A DNA stretch of 64,000 bases, from positions 124,001 through 188,000 of the forward strand of contig VXIS01000014.1 of NCBI GenBank assembly GCA_008704415.1, read 5' to 3'. Below the pieces are notes generated by a model. That model was not told where the DNA came from. It ran no database searches and was given only the letters and a program-made list of their open reading frames with translations. Of this stretch, positions 42,201 through 54,903 are shown piece after piece. Position numbers and translations under genes: made by a program. This DNA comes from Sphaerosporella brunnea. Taxonomy: Eukaryota; Ascomycota; Pezizomycetes; Pezizales; Pyronemataceae. Position 1 is the stretch's first letter. Each line of letters opens with the position of its first letter.

Positions 42201-43613
42201 TCAGCCTCAAACCCATAACCCCGTTACATCCCAAGCCTGGGGATCTGCGTGCCCGTCATGTTAGTCTTTGGTGAAGGATTATTCCAGTACTTCCCGAGAT
42301 GTTGCAACGTTGAATACGTCCAAAACATGAGTGACGGTAGATGAAGCGATACTATGAAATTGAGCCGACGGCCGCAGTTACCGATACCGTCTAGGTAAAC
42401 CTCAAGAAAAGCACGTCTGGTGAGGCAAGATACCGGTAGCCTGGGAATTGGCCTTTCGTTGTGGATTCCCGGAGAGGAAGGATTGAATAATTGTAAGTGG
42501 ATCTGACTCTACAATATCCCTCCACGGCTTCAGACTGAACGCCTTTCCCTTCGCTTTAATTTGCACTTGATTTCATAGATCTAATGTGGGGCCGGGAGAT
42601 GCTGGAGGATTGTCTACATGTCGGCGTTGCGATAGGTTGCATTTGCCCTGCTATGTGGAGCGAGCTGTAAATTCTTGTATATACATGTTGATCCGATTCA
42701 AAGGAAGCTATTCTAGAGAAATTTCCTAATAAATGAAATCAGATTTACATGAAAGCGAACTTCGAATTCCAAGGCCAGCGAGTGAGGGTGACCAATAGTG
42801 ATTAACAATAATTTACCCGGCTCATAGCCTTAGCGCGTTTCGGGTAACTCCCACCTTTGGAAGAAAACGACGCGCACCATACGGGATGCCCATAACCCTG
42901 GCTACGTCGTGTTAAAGTGTGTCGTAGCCAAGATCGGTAAGTAAAACATCGTAATCCTCCGGTTCAATGACCGATCATCACGCCTCTTGGCCGCTCGCTG
43001 GCTCTTGCGGCTGTAATAGGTCTGGGAATCAACGTCCGACGAGAAGCGTCGAGCGGTCATTTCGTAAGTCGGAGGTCCGCAGTAAGGGGGACGAAGGCTG
43101 TGAAGCTGCCGAGATGCGGTACAGGTGAACAGACGAAGGCCAGGCCAAGTCTGAGGACTCAGGACATGTTCGTTGAAATTGTTGTTGTGGTGTTTGGTGC
43201 GGAAGGCGTTGAGATTGAGGGTGGTAAAAGAGAAGGAGCTACTCGCCGAATTTTTGAGTATCCGGACGCCCCGGGGACAGAAACCCTAACCTACGCGGGC
43301 CCCACCAAAAAAGTTCCACCGAGGATAATATCGTAAGGAAAAAGGGAAATCTCCACTTCTTTGTGCTCTCGGCCTAAATTTGAGCTCAAGAACAGAGTTT
43401 TTGGAGTGGTCGGACAGGGTTTCTGAGTGTCCGGATACTTAAATCCGGCGAGTAGAGTGGTCCAATTATTAGATAAGGACTGTCCCAGTGCCCCACGTCA
43501 ACCCAAAGCTTCAAGCGCCCCGCCGAAACCCAAAACCTCCACCACCACCACCACCACCACCACCACCACTATCACCACCAACATAATCACAGGGTCTCCC
43601 GAAGAGCGCCAAC
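39223..43613. other. 4.4 kb gene desert
   Basis: I find no gene, RNA or domain remnant on either strand. Frames are short and lack homology. Small palindromes such as GATATATCAGATATATTG (about 39354-39371) and ATCTGATACCTATCAGAT (about 40015-40032) occur. Near the right end lies a TA-flanked mini-element (43242-43452), and a CCA/CAC microsatellite (about 43537-43580) sits in the CSN2 leader. It may be a relic of an old transposon or simply regulatory or neutral DNA. Confidence 0.45.
43242..43452. mobile_element. TA-flanked MITE, CTCGCCG termini
   Basis: Starts CTCGCCGAATTTTTGAGTAT and ends, inverted, with ATACTTAAATCCGGCGAG. A TA dinucleotide lies immediately outside both ends (43240-43241 and 43453-43454). 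The subterminal block TCCGGACGCC...GAAACCCTAACC also occurs in the element at 27508-27585. The interior (211 bp in total) is non-coding. It lies about 160 bp before the CSN2 start codon. Confidence 0.7.
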
Positions 43614-45149
43614 ATGTCTGACGATGATTTTATGCTTGAGTCCGACAACGAGGACTATGAATTCGACTATGAAGACGACGGCGAGGAAGAGTCCACCGAC
43701 GTTGACGTCGAAAACCGGTACTACAACGCGAAGCAGATGAAGTCGTCGGATCCCGACGCTGCGATCAGCGAGTTTCTGGAAGTGGTTAAGTCAGAAGCGG
43801 AAAAGGGAGATTGGTTGGTTGCCCGCAACCTGCCTTGGATAGTACTGCGCTGACACAAGCTAGGGGATTCAAGGCCTTGAAGCAAGCTGTCAAGCTTGAG
43901 TTCAAGCTAAAGCAGCATGAGAAGGTACCGAGTATCTGCGTGATCCCCCACAGCGCGAAATGTTAATGTTTCTGCAGGCTGTAGAACACTATGCGGAGCT
44001 CCTCACGTACATCAAGTCGGCGGTCACTCGTAACTACTCCGAGAAGTCGATCAACAACATGCTGGACTACATTTCGTCGTCGAACGACCCGGAGGACATG
44101 CCACATATGGAAAAATTCTACGACATGACTCTGGACGCCTTTACTGGCACTAACAACGAGAGGCTATGGCTGAAGACCAATATCAAGCTCGCGAAGCTGT
44201 GGCTAGACAGGAAGGAATATTCACGGTTAACCAAGAATGTGAGGTCGCTATACAAGGCATGCCAAAAACCAGATGGCTCGGATGATCCTAGCAAGGGGAC
44301 GTACCTACTCGAGGTCTATGCTATCGAGATTCAGATGTATTCTGAGATGGGCAACAACAAGAAGCTCAAGGCGCTATACAACAAGTCACTCAGAGTACGC
44401 TCCGCAGTGCCCCATCCCAAGATTATGGGCATTATCCGAGAGTGTGGAGGGAAGATGCACATGAGCGAAGGTTTGCCGCCTTCATCTGCCCACCCATGCC
44501 TCACTCACACTAATAACCTGCTATAGAGAACTGGAAAGATGCTCAGAGCGACTTCTTTGAATCCTTCCGCAACTACGACGAAGCTGGCTCACTGCAGCGA
44601 ATTCAGGTCCTCAAGTATCTCGTGCTGGCAAGTATGCTCATGAAGACCGAGATCAACCCGTTTGAATCGCAAGAGACCAAACCCTACAAGAGCGACGCTC
44701 GAATCGCGGCCATGACGGATCTGGTTGAGGCCTACCAGCACAACGACATCCACCGCTACGAATCTATCCTACAAAAGAACAAGGCTGAGATACTCTCTGA
44801 CCCCTTCATTCGCCAGCACATCGACGAAGTCACCAGGAACATCCGCACTGAGGCCCTGCTCAAGCTCATCGCCCCCTTCACCAGGTTCTCGCTGGAGTTT
44901 ATCGCCAGGCAGCTCAAGGTTTCGATACCGGAGGTGCAGGAGATACTGGGCTTCCTCATCTTGGATAATAAAATTAGGGGTAAAATTAACCAGGAGAAAG
45001 GAACAGTGCAGATCGAGAGCAACGTCGACGCAGAGCGCATGCGGGCCATCAGCGACTGGTCTGGCGCCTTGGAGCGCATGAGCAAAGCTATGTTTAACGA
45101 GGGAGATGGTTTCAAGGCCGAAGAGCCGGGTATGAGCACTGGTATGTGA
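43614..45149 (+). CDS. csn2: COP9 signalosome subunit 2
   Basis: Scaffold subunit of the COP9 signalosome, which removes NEDD8 from cullins; CSN2 contacts the cullin-RING ligase. Exons 43614..43813, 43864..43924, 43978..44470, 44527..45149 give 458 aa, normal for the family. Introns are 50, 53 and 56 nt. The N-terminus is strongly acidic ([20 protein letters not shown]). TPR-like helical repeats follow ([50 protein letters not shown]). The PCI domain fills the C-terminal part ([40 protein letters not shown], the winged-helix segment, then [14 protein letters not shown]). The start codon follows a CCA/CAC microsatellite leader. It is the paralogue of proteasome subunit Rpn6, but the acidic N-terminus and [14 protein letters not shown] block favour CSN2. 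Confidence 0.95.
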
Positions 45150-45748
45150 CCCATGTGTCTAGCATTCATAACATGCGCATCTCTGATGCTGTGCAAGGAC
45201 TTGCGGAGAAATGGAGGCCCTGGGAAACTAGTTGACGGGAATTCGGACTAATACGAAAATCTATGCGTGTGTTGTAGCATCTCACTGGCAAACGTTAATT
45301 TCGTAACTCCGATCGGCGGAAGCCCTTTTTCACTTTTTTTTTCCCCCCTTTGGTACTTCGTACTGGGGAATGACTTTTGTCTAGTCGGAGTTTAGCCGGT
45401 TGGCTATGGATGGGGTCTGTAGAACAGGAATGGGACGTCGCTCAATAGCGACCGAATATATCGATGTTCTATGATAGCAACACACAGTCATCTAGATGGA
45501 AACGGTCTATTTAGTTGGCAAGGATAGAACGTCAAAACGTCGAAACCAGGAAATTCAGAGGATAGGTGATCGCCGCATCAGAGCGACGGGAAGCCTTCCA
45601 ATGACAAAAGAACTTGTTGCAAAAGGGAAACAACACCCGTCTTAACATGACAAAAATATGAGCAAGAAGAGCGATGGAACTCTTATGTACACCTCAGAAG
45701 AAAAACACGCATCTGTCATTCCTACGCCCTTTCCCATCCATACCCTGA
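45150..45748. other. Convergent intergenic region CSN2 / NUP188
   Basis: 599 bp with the two 3' ends. A T/C-rich tract occurs near 45328-45350. No gene seen. Confidence 0.5.
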
Positions 45749-48700
45749 CTATTCCTCGGCACCCTCCTGCAAAAGACCCTGCAAGGTCTCCAGTTGCTTG
45801 ACCACAACATCCACCAGCCCGCCCTCCTCATCTCCCTTGGCCAACATCATTTCCTCCTCCTCATTCATCGGGGCGACCAGGCTCTTGAGGTAGTTCTTGT
45901 GGGTGAGCAGATAATCCACGCCGTCAACAATGACTTGGAAATTGAACCCCAACGTGGCCAATTCGGCTTTACCGCCCATCTTGGTGATGATTGCAACAAT
46001 CATGGCGATAGTGACGCTCTCGTTGATGGCGGAGAGGACCAGCACTGTTGGTTTCCTCCAGCTTTCGATGGCAAATTTGATTTGCGTCTTGAAATACCTC
46101 AGAAACCCAATGATCTCGCGGCCGTACCGAACGCCGATGTTAACGAACAAGTTCAGTGCCAGCGGCAGCATCCCGCGACTCCAGATGGCGTGCAAACGCG
46201 ACTCCGACAGCGGTGTTACACCATTTTGTATGATCCTTGCTGCGAGAGTGGTGGATTCTAGGAGCTCAAGGATGTTTTCGAGCGCCAGCTGCTCCGCGAT
46301 GAGCGGCACCGACGAGAGCTCGAGAAGGAAAAGGACGGCTAATTCACCATAGACTGGGTCACCGCCTTCGCCCCCCAGCTGTTCTGCCCACGAAAAGAGT
46401 GTGGTCGCGGCACGGATGGTCTGGTTCTCGTGTAGGTGGTTTGCCAGCCCGTGGTGAATCTCGTGCAGATCCTGGATTCGCAGCGCCGCTTGTAGAATCG
46501 CATTGATCAGCGCTATATCTTGCGGGTTTGCCCGCTCCGGGTATTGGTGCACGCCTTGCACTAGATCCTTGAAACCCTTAGCTACTACGATGTCTAGGAG
46601 GTCGATCACCAATTGTCCGAATTCTAGGGTGTGCTTCTTTTTAGCGGCGATGGTGAGGGAAACGTAGATTATCCGTAGCAGCGAGCGGTAGTAAGCCATG
46701 TCGGCCGTGGCGAGGGCGTGTCGGAACTCGATGGGTGATTGGTTGATGGCCTTGAGAGCCACGGTAAACACATGATTGAAGAGGTCCTCATCGGGCAATG
46801 CCTGATGCATTTTACGCACAATCACGAAGGCTAGCTCTGCCCGCTGAGATAAAATCTGTGTGAATATCGTCGGTGGCAGACCCTTCTCGACGTTTTCCAG
46901 GAGACAGGTTTCGACCACTTTGACTAGAGACACTCTGAGCTCTTGGCTACCCTGGACAAAGTCGCAGAGCTCAACCGCAAGAAGTTCCCAGGACCTAAGT
47001 AAATCCTATTGGAAAGTCATTAACAGCAAGTCGGGGATCACAGAATAAAAAAACCCACCACTTGCGTCTGAACCAGAGAGAGGTTGAGATTTGCCTGCTC
47101 AAACTCATTTCTGTATCCATCTGGCCGCCCAGCCCACCCCAAGTCAAAGCCAAGGACCTTATCGCCCAGCTCGATGTCATACACAGCATCGGGTCCATAT
47201 GTCGTTCTCCTCAGCTTTGTTTTGTTGAGTTGAATGAGATTTAAACCTGGCCACTTTTCCTTGAACTTCCTTTGTAGGTGTAGGTGGAGATTCGGCCTGT
47301 AACCACCGATCTTGACCGCCTTCTCAAAATAGAAATTCAACTTCGGAAGTAGCTTGGCAAAGAAGTTTTGATCTCTCTCAGACGGCGGCCGTGAGTGGAG
47401 ATATAGCGCCAATATTTTGGAGATGTACGCCGCCACTTCAATCTTACAGGCCTTCTCTGTGACGATTTCCTTGGTGTCAGCAGGCAAGAATTCGATGGTG
47501 AGATGCTCGACATGCTTGGTCAATCCTGGTAATAGCTTGGGATGTTTTGCAACATCATCCATCGCCAAACTCCAGAAATTCAGCGCAGTTGCTACCATCT
47601 CCAGAATAGCAAGAGTTTTTTCGACCGGAAGACGGTCAATTTCGTCCAGCGCATCATAAGAGATGGCAAGCATAGATTTTTTCCTCTCTGCGGAGGCGGT
47701 CTTCCCCTTGCGAAGGGCTTCCCCTTTAAGCAAAAGAATCGACATTCCTTGCTGCTTGTTGCTTAAAACAGCTGAAACGAAGTTCCATATCCTCGTTTCA
47801 ATGGCTTCATCCTGGTATGGTTTGTCGAGTCTTGAAAGAAGAGTGACAAAATGGTTCGCACAGTCACTGCCGAGGTGTCCGAGAAGGGAAGGAGGTTCTT
47901 CTGGGAATGTTCCGGAGGATTTTACCAGGCTCTCGAGCAGCTCGAGGGGATGTCTCCTGTAGAGATCATCCGCTCCATATAACTTCGTGATGGAAGCTGC
48001 TACTGCATAGAGCTGTCTCTCCAGGTATGATGGGGCATGTCTACAAGAAATATCAGTATCTGTTAGCTCAGGGAACGATCCGTGATGCCACATACCCGAG
48101 ATAAAGCCGAACTCGCACCAGCATATCTGCGAACCTCACGACCTCGATCACTTGCTCCTTCCAGAGTCTCAAGGTTTGCAGATATAGACTGCTCTCTGGA
48201 GTCCGCACGCCATCTGCTATGGTGCCTAATATAGGTTCTACGGGCAGATCGCTGGTGGATGTACTCAGAAATACTGAGACCAGATATTCTGCGCTTGGAA
48301 CCAACACTCGAGTAATCTTGTGGTTGGGGTCCGAGGATTCATCGACGCCATACACATAACACAAGGTTCTGGCGAAAACAGAGGCAATTTTTGTGCCGAT
48401 TTGGAGCTTTTGAGCAATGTCCTTGTTGTATTTGAACGCGCGAAAGCTCTCAAGGATGTCCACAATGATCCGCGTGAATCCGACAAGAATGTCTCGCTGG
48501 ACAAGATCGCTGACGCCGAAGCCACTGGGACCTGGTGGAGCTGTTTTAGATGCCAGGATAAGGCTTTTGCTTGATCCTCTGTGTGCAGCACTGCCACGAA
48601 CAGCCTCTTCGACAAGTTTTTCGTAAAGGGCCAAGCAAGCCAGCGTGAACTCATAATTTCCTTGGGTAACTTCCACGCTGGATATGTATCCCGAAAAGGC

Positions 48701-51407
48701 GCCACCACGCCCATTTCGTTCCAAAAGCACGCTCCTAGCAAGGTATGGCCATACTCTCCCAGGAGCAACATGTACAAGCGAGGTGACGAACTCCAATCCT
48801 ATCACAAAGAAAGAATCTTCCGTGGTGAAGCTGTTCAGGGCAGAATCCAAAAGGTCAAAAGTAACAGAAACCACATCCCTGGTCCGGTTCATGAGCTCGC
48901 TGGCTTCTTGAAGGACCTGTGGTGGGTCGTAGTGCCCTGGCTCCCGTGCATCCGCTGCGCGTGTCTCCCGGGAGGAAGCGACAAGTCCGGTCAACAGAGA
49001 CACAATTTCCGTCACCACGTCCTTGTTGATGAGCTTTATCCCAGGGGTAGTGTCGCCTGAAGCTGCGCATTCCAGAATACGGCCAAGTAGGGCGAGTGCA
49101 TTATACTCGTACTGCCAGGCAACCACCGGTCTGGTACCATCTGCGAGATATTCTCCACGTGTTCCGGGAGGAATAAAGATACCACCAGCCTTCCCTGAGT
49201 GCCCATCTGCCTCGAACTCGAACATCCCGCTCTGACGAGGTGGGAACAACGCTATTTCGGTGGTCAATATGGCCCGGCGAGGTGCCTCTTCATCCTCCGT
49301 TTCCTCATCTTCGAGTCCACCGAAGTGTGGGGGAAGTACTTGTGTGCATGTGGATAGATGTGTCAGATACTCAACCACAGGAGCAGTGTAAGTCGTCAGT
49401 GATCTAATAAGGCGAAGAAATGGCAGCGGCTCATGTGGAAATCTGTTCTTGGCTCGCTCCAGGAGTCTCATCGCATCGCCATCTTTCCAGAACTTTTCTG
49501 CTGGATTTCCGATCCACGTATGGCCGGACTGCTGGTTGGCTAGTCGAGACTCCTGTTCTAGGAATTTATTGAAAGCTGGGAGCTTGCTATACTCCACTTC
49601 GTGTGCGAGATGCATCGCAATTATGTGCCAACTGTTGAACTCAAAGAGGCCCACTGTTTGACGCATAAGATCTGCGATGACGTTCTTCATCCTTAGACCG
49701 TCTTCTTCCCACCACAGGCAGAATGTGGTATCGGAAGATCCGGCTGTCGCGGGATCAAGCAACAATACTACGGCCCGTACCATTTGCTCCATCGAGCGTT
49801 GCGACAGCTGTTTGAGCCCGACCTCAACGGTGGTGGGAAAGAGATCCGGTAATAGGCTGTTGTATAGCTCTATAATCGGAGGCCAACGCGCCGTCATCTC
49901 AGCGCGGTCGTCCCAGTGTGGACTTTCTCTGACTAACATATGGATGGTTCCCAGGAGAGATATCCAACCCATCACTGCCAGGGAACTGAGCTCAATGTTT
50001 CCCGCACATTGTTGAAGACAGTTAGTTATAGTTACAATTGCCTTTTGATCCTTGATATAAGACATGGAGGGAGTTGGTGTGGCGGGGCCTGTTGCAGGAG
50101 GTGTAGCCGAGGATTCAGGAGACAGTGCATTCGAGAATTCGGCGATGATGAAATCCACAGTAGAGGGAAGTTGAAGCAGTGCTACTGATACGATCGAAGC
50201 AAGCCCGCCAGTGTAAGTATAGAAGCGTTTGATCTCATCCTCGACCGGAAACAGAACCTGCGTGCGATATTAGCTGGTCGTTAAACAAATCGATGGTGAA
50301 AACCATACGCGTGACCGGCCTTGTTTGCTGAAGAATTTCGCTTCTCTCGCCAATTCGAACCATGCCGTAGCCAGCTGTGGGCTCACGGGTTGCGAGGGCG
50401 GCGGGCTATACAGTAGTAGGAACACTAGCTGGAGGAGATGTATGATCTCCAAAAAAATCTGGATTCTGGTGTCAGCAGTCGAAAAGAGAGGACAACATTT
50501 CGAGCTATCCAGCTTGCCTGTTTCTCCCATGTATATGCCACCCGATCCCGCACTTCAGGCTCTCCCATTCGTTTATTGACCCAGTCCGGCCGACCCGCCT
50601 CAGTCTCAAACCACTTCGACCGAATGCTCTCCACAATTTTTGTCGCAAAGTCCGTCCATCCGTTCGAAGTCACCACACTTACAAACTGCTGGCCAGCTTC
50701 GCTCCAAACGGGATCCTCCACCAATGTTGCCCTGAGCAGCGCAGTCGCAACTTTCACAACATACCGCCTCTCGGCCAAGTACACTTCCACTCGGTCGAAG
50801 AAGATTTTCTGTTCCTTTTCTTTCCGATCATCGACTGGGCTCGGCCGGAACATGCTCTCCAGCATGCTCAAGCCAAAGTTGCCGGCGCCCGTATCATCCC
50901 CACCAGACCCGCCCTCGGCCGCCAACAAAGACTTCACTGGACGTGCATGATGCTCCAGCACCACGATCCGTAGTGCCGATACCTCGTCAATATTTAGTGC
51001 CTTGCTAAAGTCGAGCGCGGCCGTCTTCAGCTCAGCGATCGCCGGAAGTGCAGCTACGGTGGTTCCGTCCCCACCGGGCTGGTCAGCGGCGGTAAAGTTT
51101 ATTGGGGCCATGCGCTTCTCAAACTCCTGCTTTGAAGCGGCGGAAGGCGCGGGGAGGGGATTGTAGCAGTTCTGGAGGGCATGGATGGAGGATTTTGAGG
51201 AGAGAAAGGTGGTCACTTGAGAGACGGTTGAGGTGGAGGGCGTATTAGGGGAGGTAAGGCGGGTGAATATTGAACGCCATGATCTGTTGCATTCGCAGTC
51301 AGTATCTACTGCGAGCTGGACAGAAAAGGCGAGGTGCGGTACGGAAGTATCGTTTTATTCTTCAGAGCGTCGTCAAGGAAATCATTGTCGGTAGGAACGG
51401 GCGCCAT
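45749..51407 (-). CDS. nup188: Nucleoporin Nup188
   Basis: Large alpha-solenoid scaffold protein of the inner ring of the nuclear pore. Six exons (complement): 51343..51407, 50518..51283, 50309..50458, 48096..50257, 47062..48040, 45749..47005, giving 1792 aa, typical of fungal Nup188. Introns are 51-59 nt. Intron 1 has a clear TACTGAC branch. Intron 2 (50459-50517) appears to use a GC donor (CAG then GCAAGC) with branch TGCTGAC; no GT donor gives the right frame with a normal length. Recognisable parts: the N-terminal DNDFLDDALKNKTIL and SWRSIFTRL; the EIIHLLQLVFLLLY segment followed by PPPSQPVSPQL; and the C-terminal domain with VLVLSAINESVTIAMIVAI and VDGVDYLLTHKNYLKSLVAP. The whole protein is helical, with no FG repeats, as expected. 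Start at 51407. Confidence 0.92.
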
Positions 51408-52546
51408 TGCAAGCGCTTGGTGGCGACAGGTATGGTTTAAATAGGACGCGATGTTGTGGACATCCGATGTTAATGGAGCGTTCGTGAGAGTCGTGAATGC
51501 GGGAAGTTGAGGGGAGACGCGTTCTGGGTTGTTAGAGTTAGCTTGCAGAGAGGGTTGGGGGTTGCGGCTCTGCGCATTTAAGCAGAGATCAACGCTGCGG
51601 CGGTGGGGGGTATATTTGGACACGGCTCTGCCGAGTGAGATTTCATGCAACAGATAACAAATCTGATCCTCTCAACATTACCAGATCCTTGTGTTATTGT
51701 TTTTTTAGACCTCCGCTCTGTTTTGGAATATACCGGTGGTGTATCTGTGGCTTTTCCGTAGAGTAGAGCTCACAAAGAGAAATCAAAACTTCCTGACTTT
51801 GTAACTACACTCTAGAGTACTATAGACGAAAGTGAGGCTACTATCCACAGCAATATCCAAAGTCACAGCACACGGCAGCTATCGCAGCGGATCACACGCA
51901 CTTGGCTTACAGCTCATCAGCAGCCCTGATGATTGGCGTTTACAACGCAGCCACGTATCAAATGACCCCCGGCGAGCTTTCCAGCGCGTATCGTATGCCG
52001 TCGGTTGTTTCCAAAAGAGCAGAGACAAAAACACATCCCTCATAAAAGATGGGTCCTCTCCACTCGCTTTCTCGCTGCTCGCATCTGTTTCCACACCCTC
52101 CAGACCGTCCATCTGCCCTCTCGCCAGTCGCAATAAGAATAACCCATGAAGGCTGGTCTGTCAGACTTCTTTCTGGCACTGTACGCAGTCGGACTGTGGT
52201 GCTCGCAGGCGGTGGTGACCGCAGTACTTCGAGCTACGGCGATGCCGAGTAAACTACTTCATGTAAGGTGAGTAAGCAAGGTTGGGGGTAACGTAACGTA
52301 CTTACTTAGCAGAGCTGTGGGCGGTGGTGGCCGTGATACATACCAAATCCCCCCCAAAATACTACTTCCTCCCACAGAACAGCTCTCTATTCGTTTCCAT
52401 CTCCTGTTGAAGCTCGAACATCCGAATCTCTCCCCATCAAACTCGAAACGCCTTTCTCTGATTTTCTGTCTCTCTGAATTACTCTTCTCTCTAGTTACCC
52501 GGCAGATTCAAGCTCGCGCCATCTACCGCCATTGCCAGTGCCCGAA
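51408..52546. promoter_or_regulatory. Divergent intergenic region NUP188 / RPN3
   Basis: 1139 bp between divergent starts. The RPN3 side has a CT-rich leader (about 52400-52500), common upstream of housekeeping genes in filamentous fungi. I looked for a GGTGGCAAA-type proteasome control element on both strands and did not see one. No gene in the interval. Confidence 0.45.
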
Positions 52547-54465
52547 ATGGTCGACAAGAAGTCATTGCGATCAAACAAGTCCGGAGACTCGTCTTCCTCC
52601 AACAACTCCAACAAGAACCCCAATTCATCGTCCGGCAACAACCCCCCATCAAAATCCACCAGATCATCGTCCCGAAGAACAGCTTCCACTCCGAGCACGA
52701 AGAAAGCTGCTGGTGCTTCAGACAAGAAGATGACCGACGACAAGAAGCAGGCGGCTCCGGTGCAGGACCTCGCGATGAAGGATGCGGAGCAGGATGTCAA
52801 GAAGGATGCTACCGGCGATGTAGAGATGGCTGATGCTGCTAAGAGCGGTGAGGATGATAAAAAAGATGATGAAAATAAGGTTGAAGATCCGCTGGTCACA
52901 ACAAGCAACGGTTAGAATACATCTACCTCCTACACCACCATCACCACTGCTCCCGACCTATATCGATGGATTGGAAGTGATGCTGATGACGATGCTGATG
53001 CTACCTTTCCAGAGATCAAACAGAGCTTCGGCATGCTGGAACGTGCCGTTTCTTTGTTCGATGCCAGGTTCACACTGCGGGTCCTTCGATCGATAGCCTC
53101 ACTGCGCCGCAAGATCACTCCCGAGATACTGGCGAAGGTCATCAACGAGTTCTATCCCCTTGGGCACCCCTCTCGTGCCTACCTGCTCGACACCATTGGG
53201 CAGCCCGAATCCGCCATGCAGGTGGAGGGTGAGACGGATATTCACAAAGTCCTTCCAGAGGCAGATATATACCTGCACCTGCTCGTACAGATATATCTCT
53301 TAGACCAAAAGCAGTATGAGGAGGGCGCTGAGTTCTCCACGCGCCTAGTGGGAAAGGTACACTCCTTGAACCGACGAACTCTCGACTCTCTTGCCTCCAA
53401 GGTGTACTTCTACTACGCGCGATTCTACGAGCTTCTGCCGGTGCCCGCACTCGTCGATATCCGCCAGCAGCTATTGGCCTCCCTACGGACCGCCACTCTG
53501 CGAAAAGACATCGACCTGCAGGCGACGCTGATCACTCTCCTCCTTCGCAACTACCTGCAGACCTCAGACATCACGCAAGCCGACCATCTCGTGAACAAGA
53601 CCAAGTTCCCAGAGTCCGCAGCCAACAACCTGATCGCGCGCTATAACTACTATCTGGGCAAGATCAAAGCGATTCAGCTGGACTACTCTGGTGCCCACGA
53701 GCAGCTTGTTTCCGCTATCCGCAAAGCTCCGCAGACTCCTGCAGCTGTGGGCTTCCTGCAAGCAGCTAACAAGCTTAACATCATCGTGGAGCTGCTGATG
53801 GGCGACATCCCCGACCGGGCCACCTTCCGGGACCCGCGCCTGCAGAAGGCGCTGAACCCGTACTTCCTCCTGGTCAAAGCTGTGCGTGTGGGCGAGCTGG
53901 AACCGTTTTTTTCCACCCTCCAGGCGAATTCGGACACTTTCAAGAAGGACGGCCTCTACAGTCTCGTGTACCGGCTACGACAGAACGTGATCAAGACGGG
54001 TATTCGCATGATGAGCTTGACGTACTCACGCATCTCGCTGCGGGACATTTGCCTCCGCCTCGGCCTTGAGAGCGAGGAGAGTGCAGAGTACATCGTTGCC
54101 AAAGCTATCCGCGATGGCGTCATCGAGGCTACTCTGGATCATGAGAAGGGATACATGCAGAGCAAGGAGATCCTCGATGTATACGCCACCCAGGAACCGC
54201 AGGAGGTTTTCCATTCCAGGATCGAGTTCTGCATGAGCCTGCACAACGATAGTGTTAAGGTATGACATTCCTCCTATTTAATCCTTTAACACCTTCAAAC
54301 ACTAATGGCTTCGTTTGCTAGGCCATGCGTTTCCCCATGAACCAGCACCGTTTGGAGCTTAAGAACGCCCAAGAGGCGCGGGAGCGGGAGCGAGAGCTGG
54401 CCAAGGAGATCCAAGAGGGCGAGATGGACGACGATGATACCGGTGGAGAGTTTGATGGGTTGTAA
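52547..54465 (+). CDS. rpn3: 26S proteasome regulatory subunit Rpn3 (PSMD3)
   Basis: Non-ATPase lid subunit of the 26S proteasome. Exons 52547..52910, 53013..54259, 54322..54465 give 584 aa. The N-terminal ~120 residues are a Ser/Asn/Lys/Asp-rich disordered extension, longer than in yeast. The solenoid begins EIKQSFGMLERAVSLFDARF, continues with LRVLRSIASLRRKITPEIL, and includes RNYLQTSDITQADHLVNKTK and RYNYYLGKIKAIQLDYSGAH. The PCI winged helix has MMSLTYSRISLRDICLRLGL, followed by EYIVAKAIRDGVIEATLDHE. The last exon gives MRFPMNQHRLELKNAQEARE and an acidic end. Intron 1 (102 nt) has a GCTGATG-type branch region rich in repeated GATGCTGATG; intron 2 is 62 nt. The start ATG at 52547 is the first in-frame ATG of the open frame. 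Confidence 0.95.
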
Positions 54466-54903
54466 ATGATAATTGACGGCGGAGGGACGGGTGAAACCTA
54501 ATGACTTGTGGCGGTGGGGAATTATTTTTTTTCTGTCGTTTTCTGTTGTCGATAGAGCAACTTGCGATTTGGCTCTCATGTATTCTTTGCCGGTACACAC
54601 AATTGAGAACATATTGCTCGTCTTGTTTGCTTGGTCGATCGTGTGCTCACGAGCAAGGTTCTATTATGATATATCCACACAGATGGTCCAAAGGAAACGA
54701 AAAGGAACGAAGAAATTGAGTGGCAAAATGAAAAAGATGTTCCAGCAGTGAGTCACAGTGCAGTGCAGTGCACCTCAATACCTCCGTCAAAAGATAGTTT
54801 AAAACAATATCCAGACTACAAAGGAAAAAAGTAAAGTATATAAAAGAAAAACGGTGGCAATAAGGAATGATTTTGTCGGTCTAGTTGTACTTGCAAGATT
54901 ATA
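54466..54903. other. Convergent intergenic region RPN3 / PAN1
   Basis: 438 bp of two 3' ends; a short tandem CAGTGCAGTGCAGTGCA is at about 54757-54773. No gene. Confidence 0.5.
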
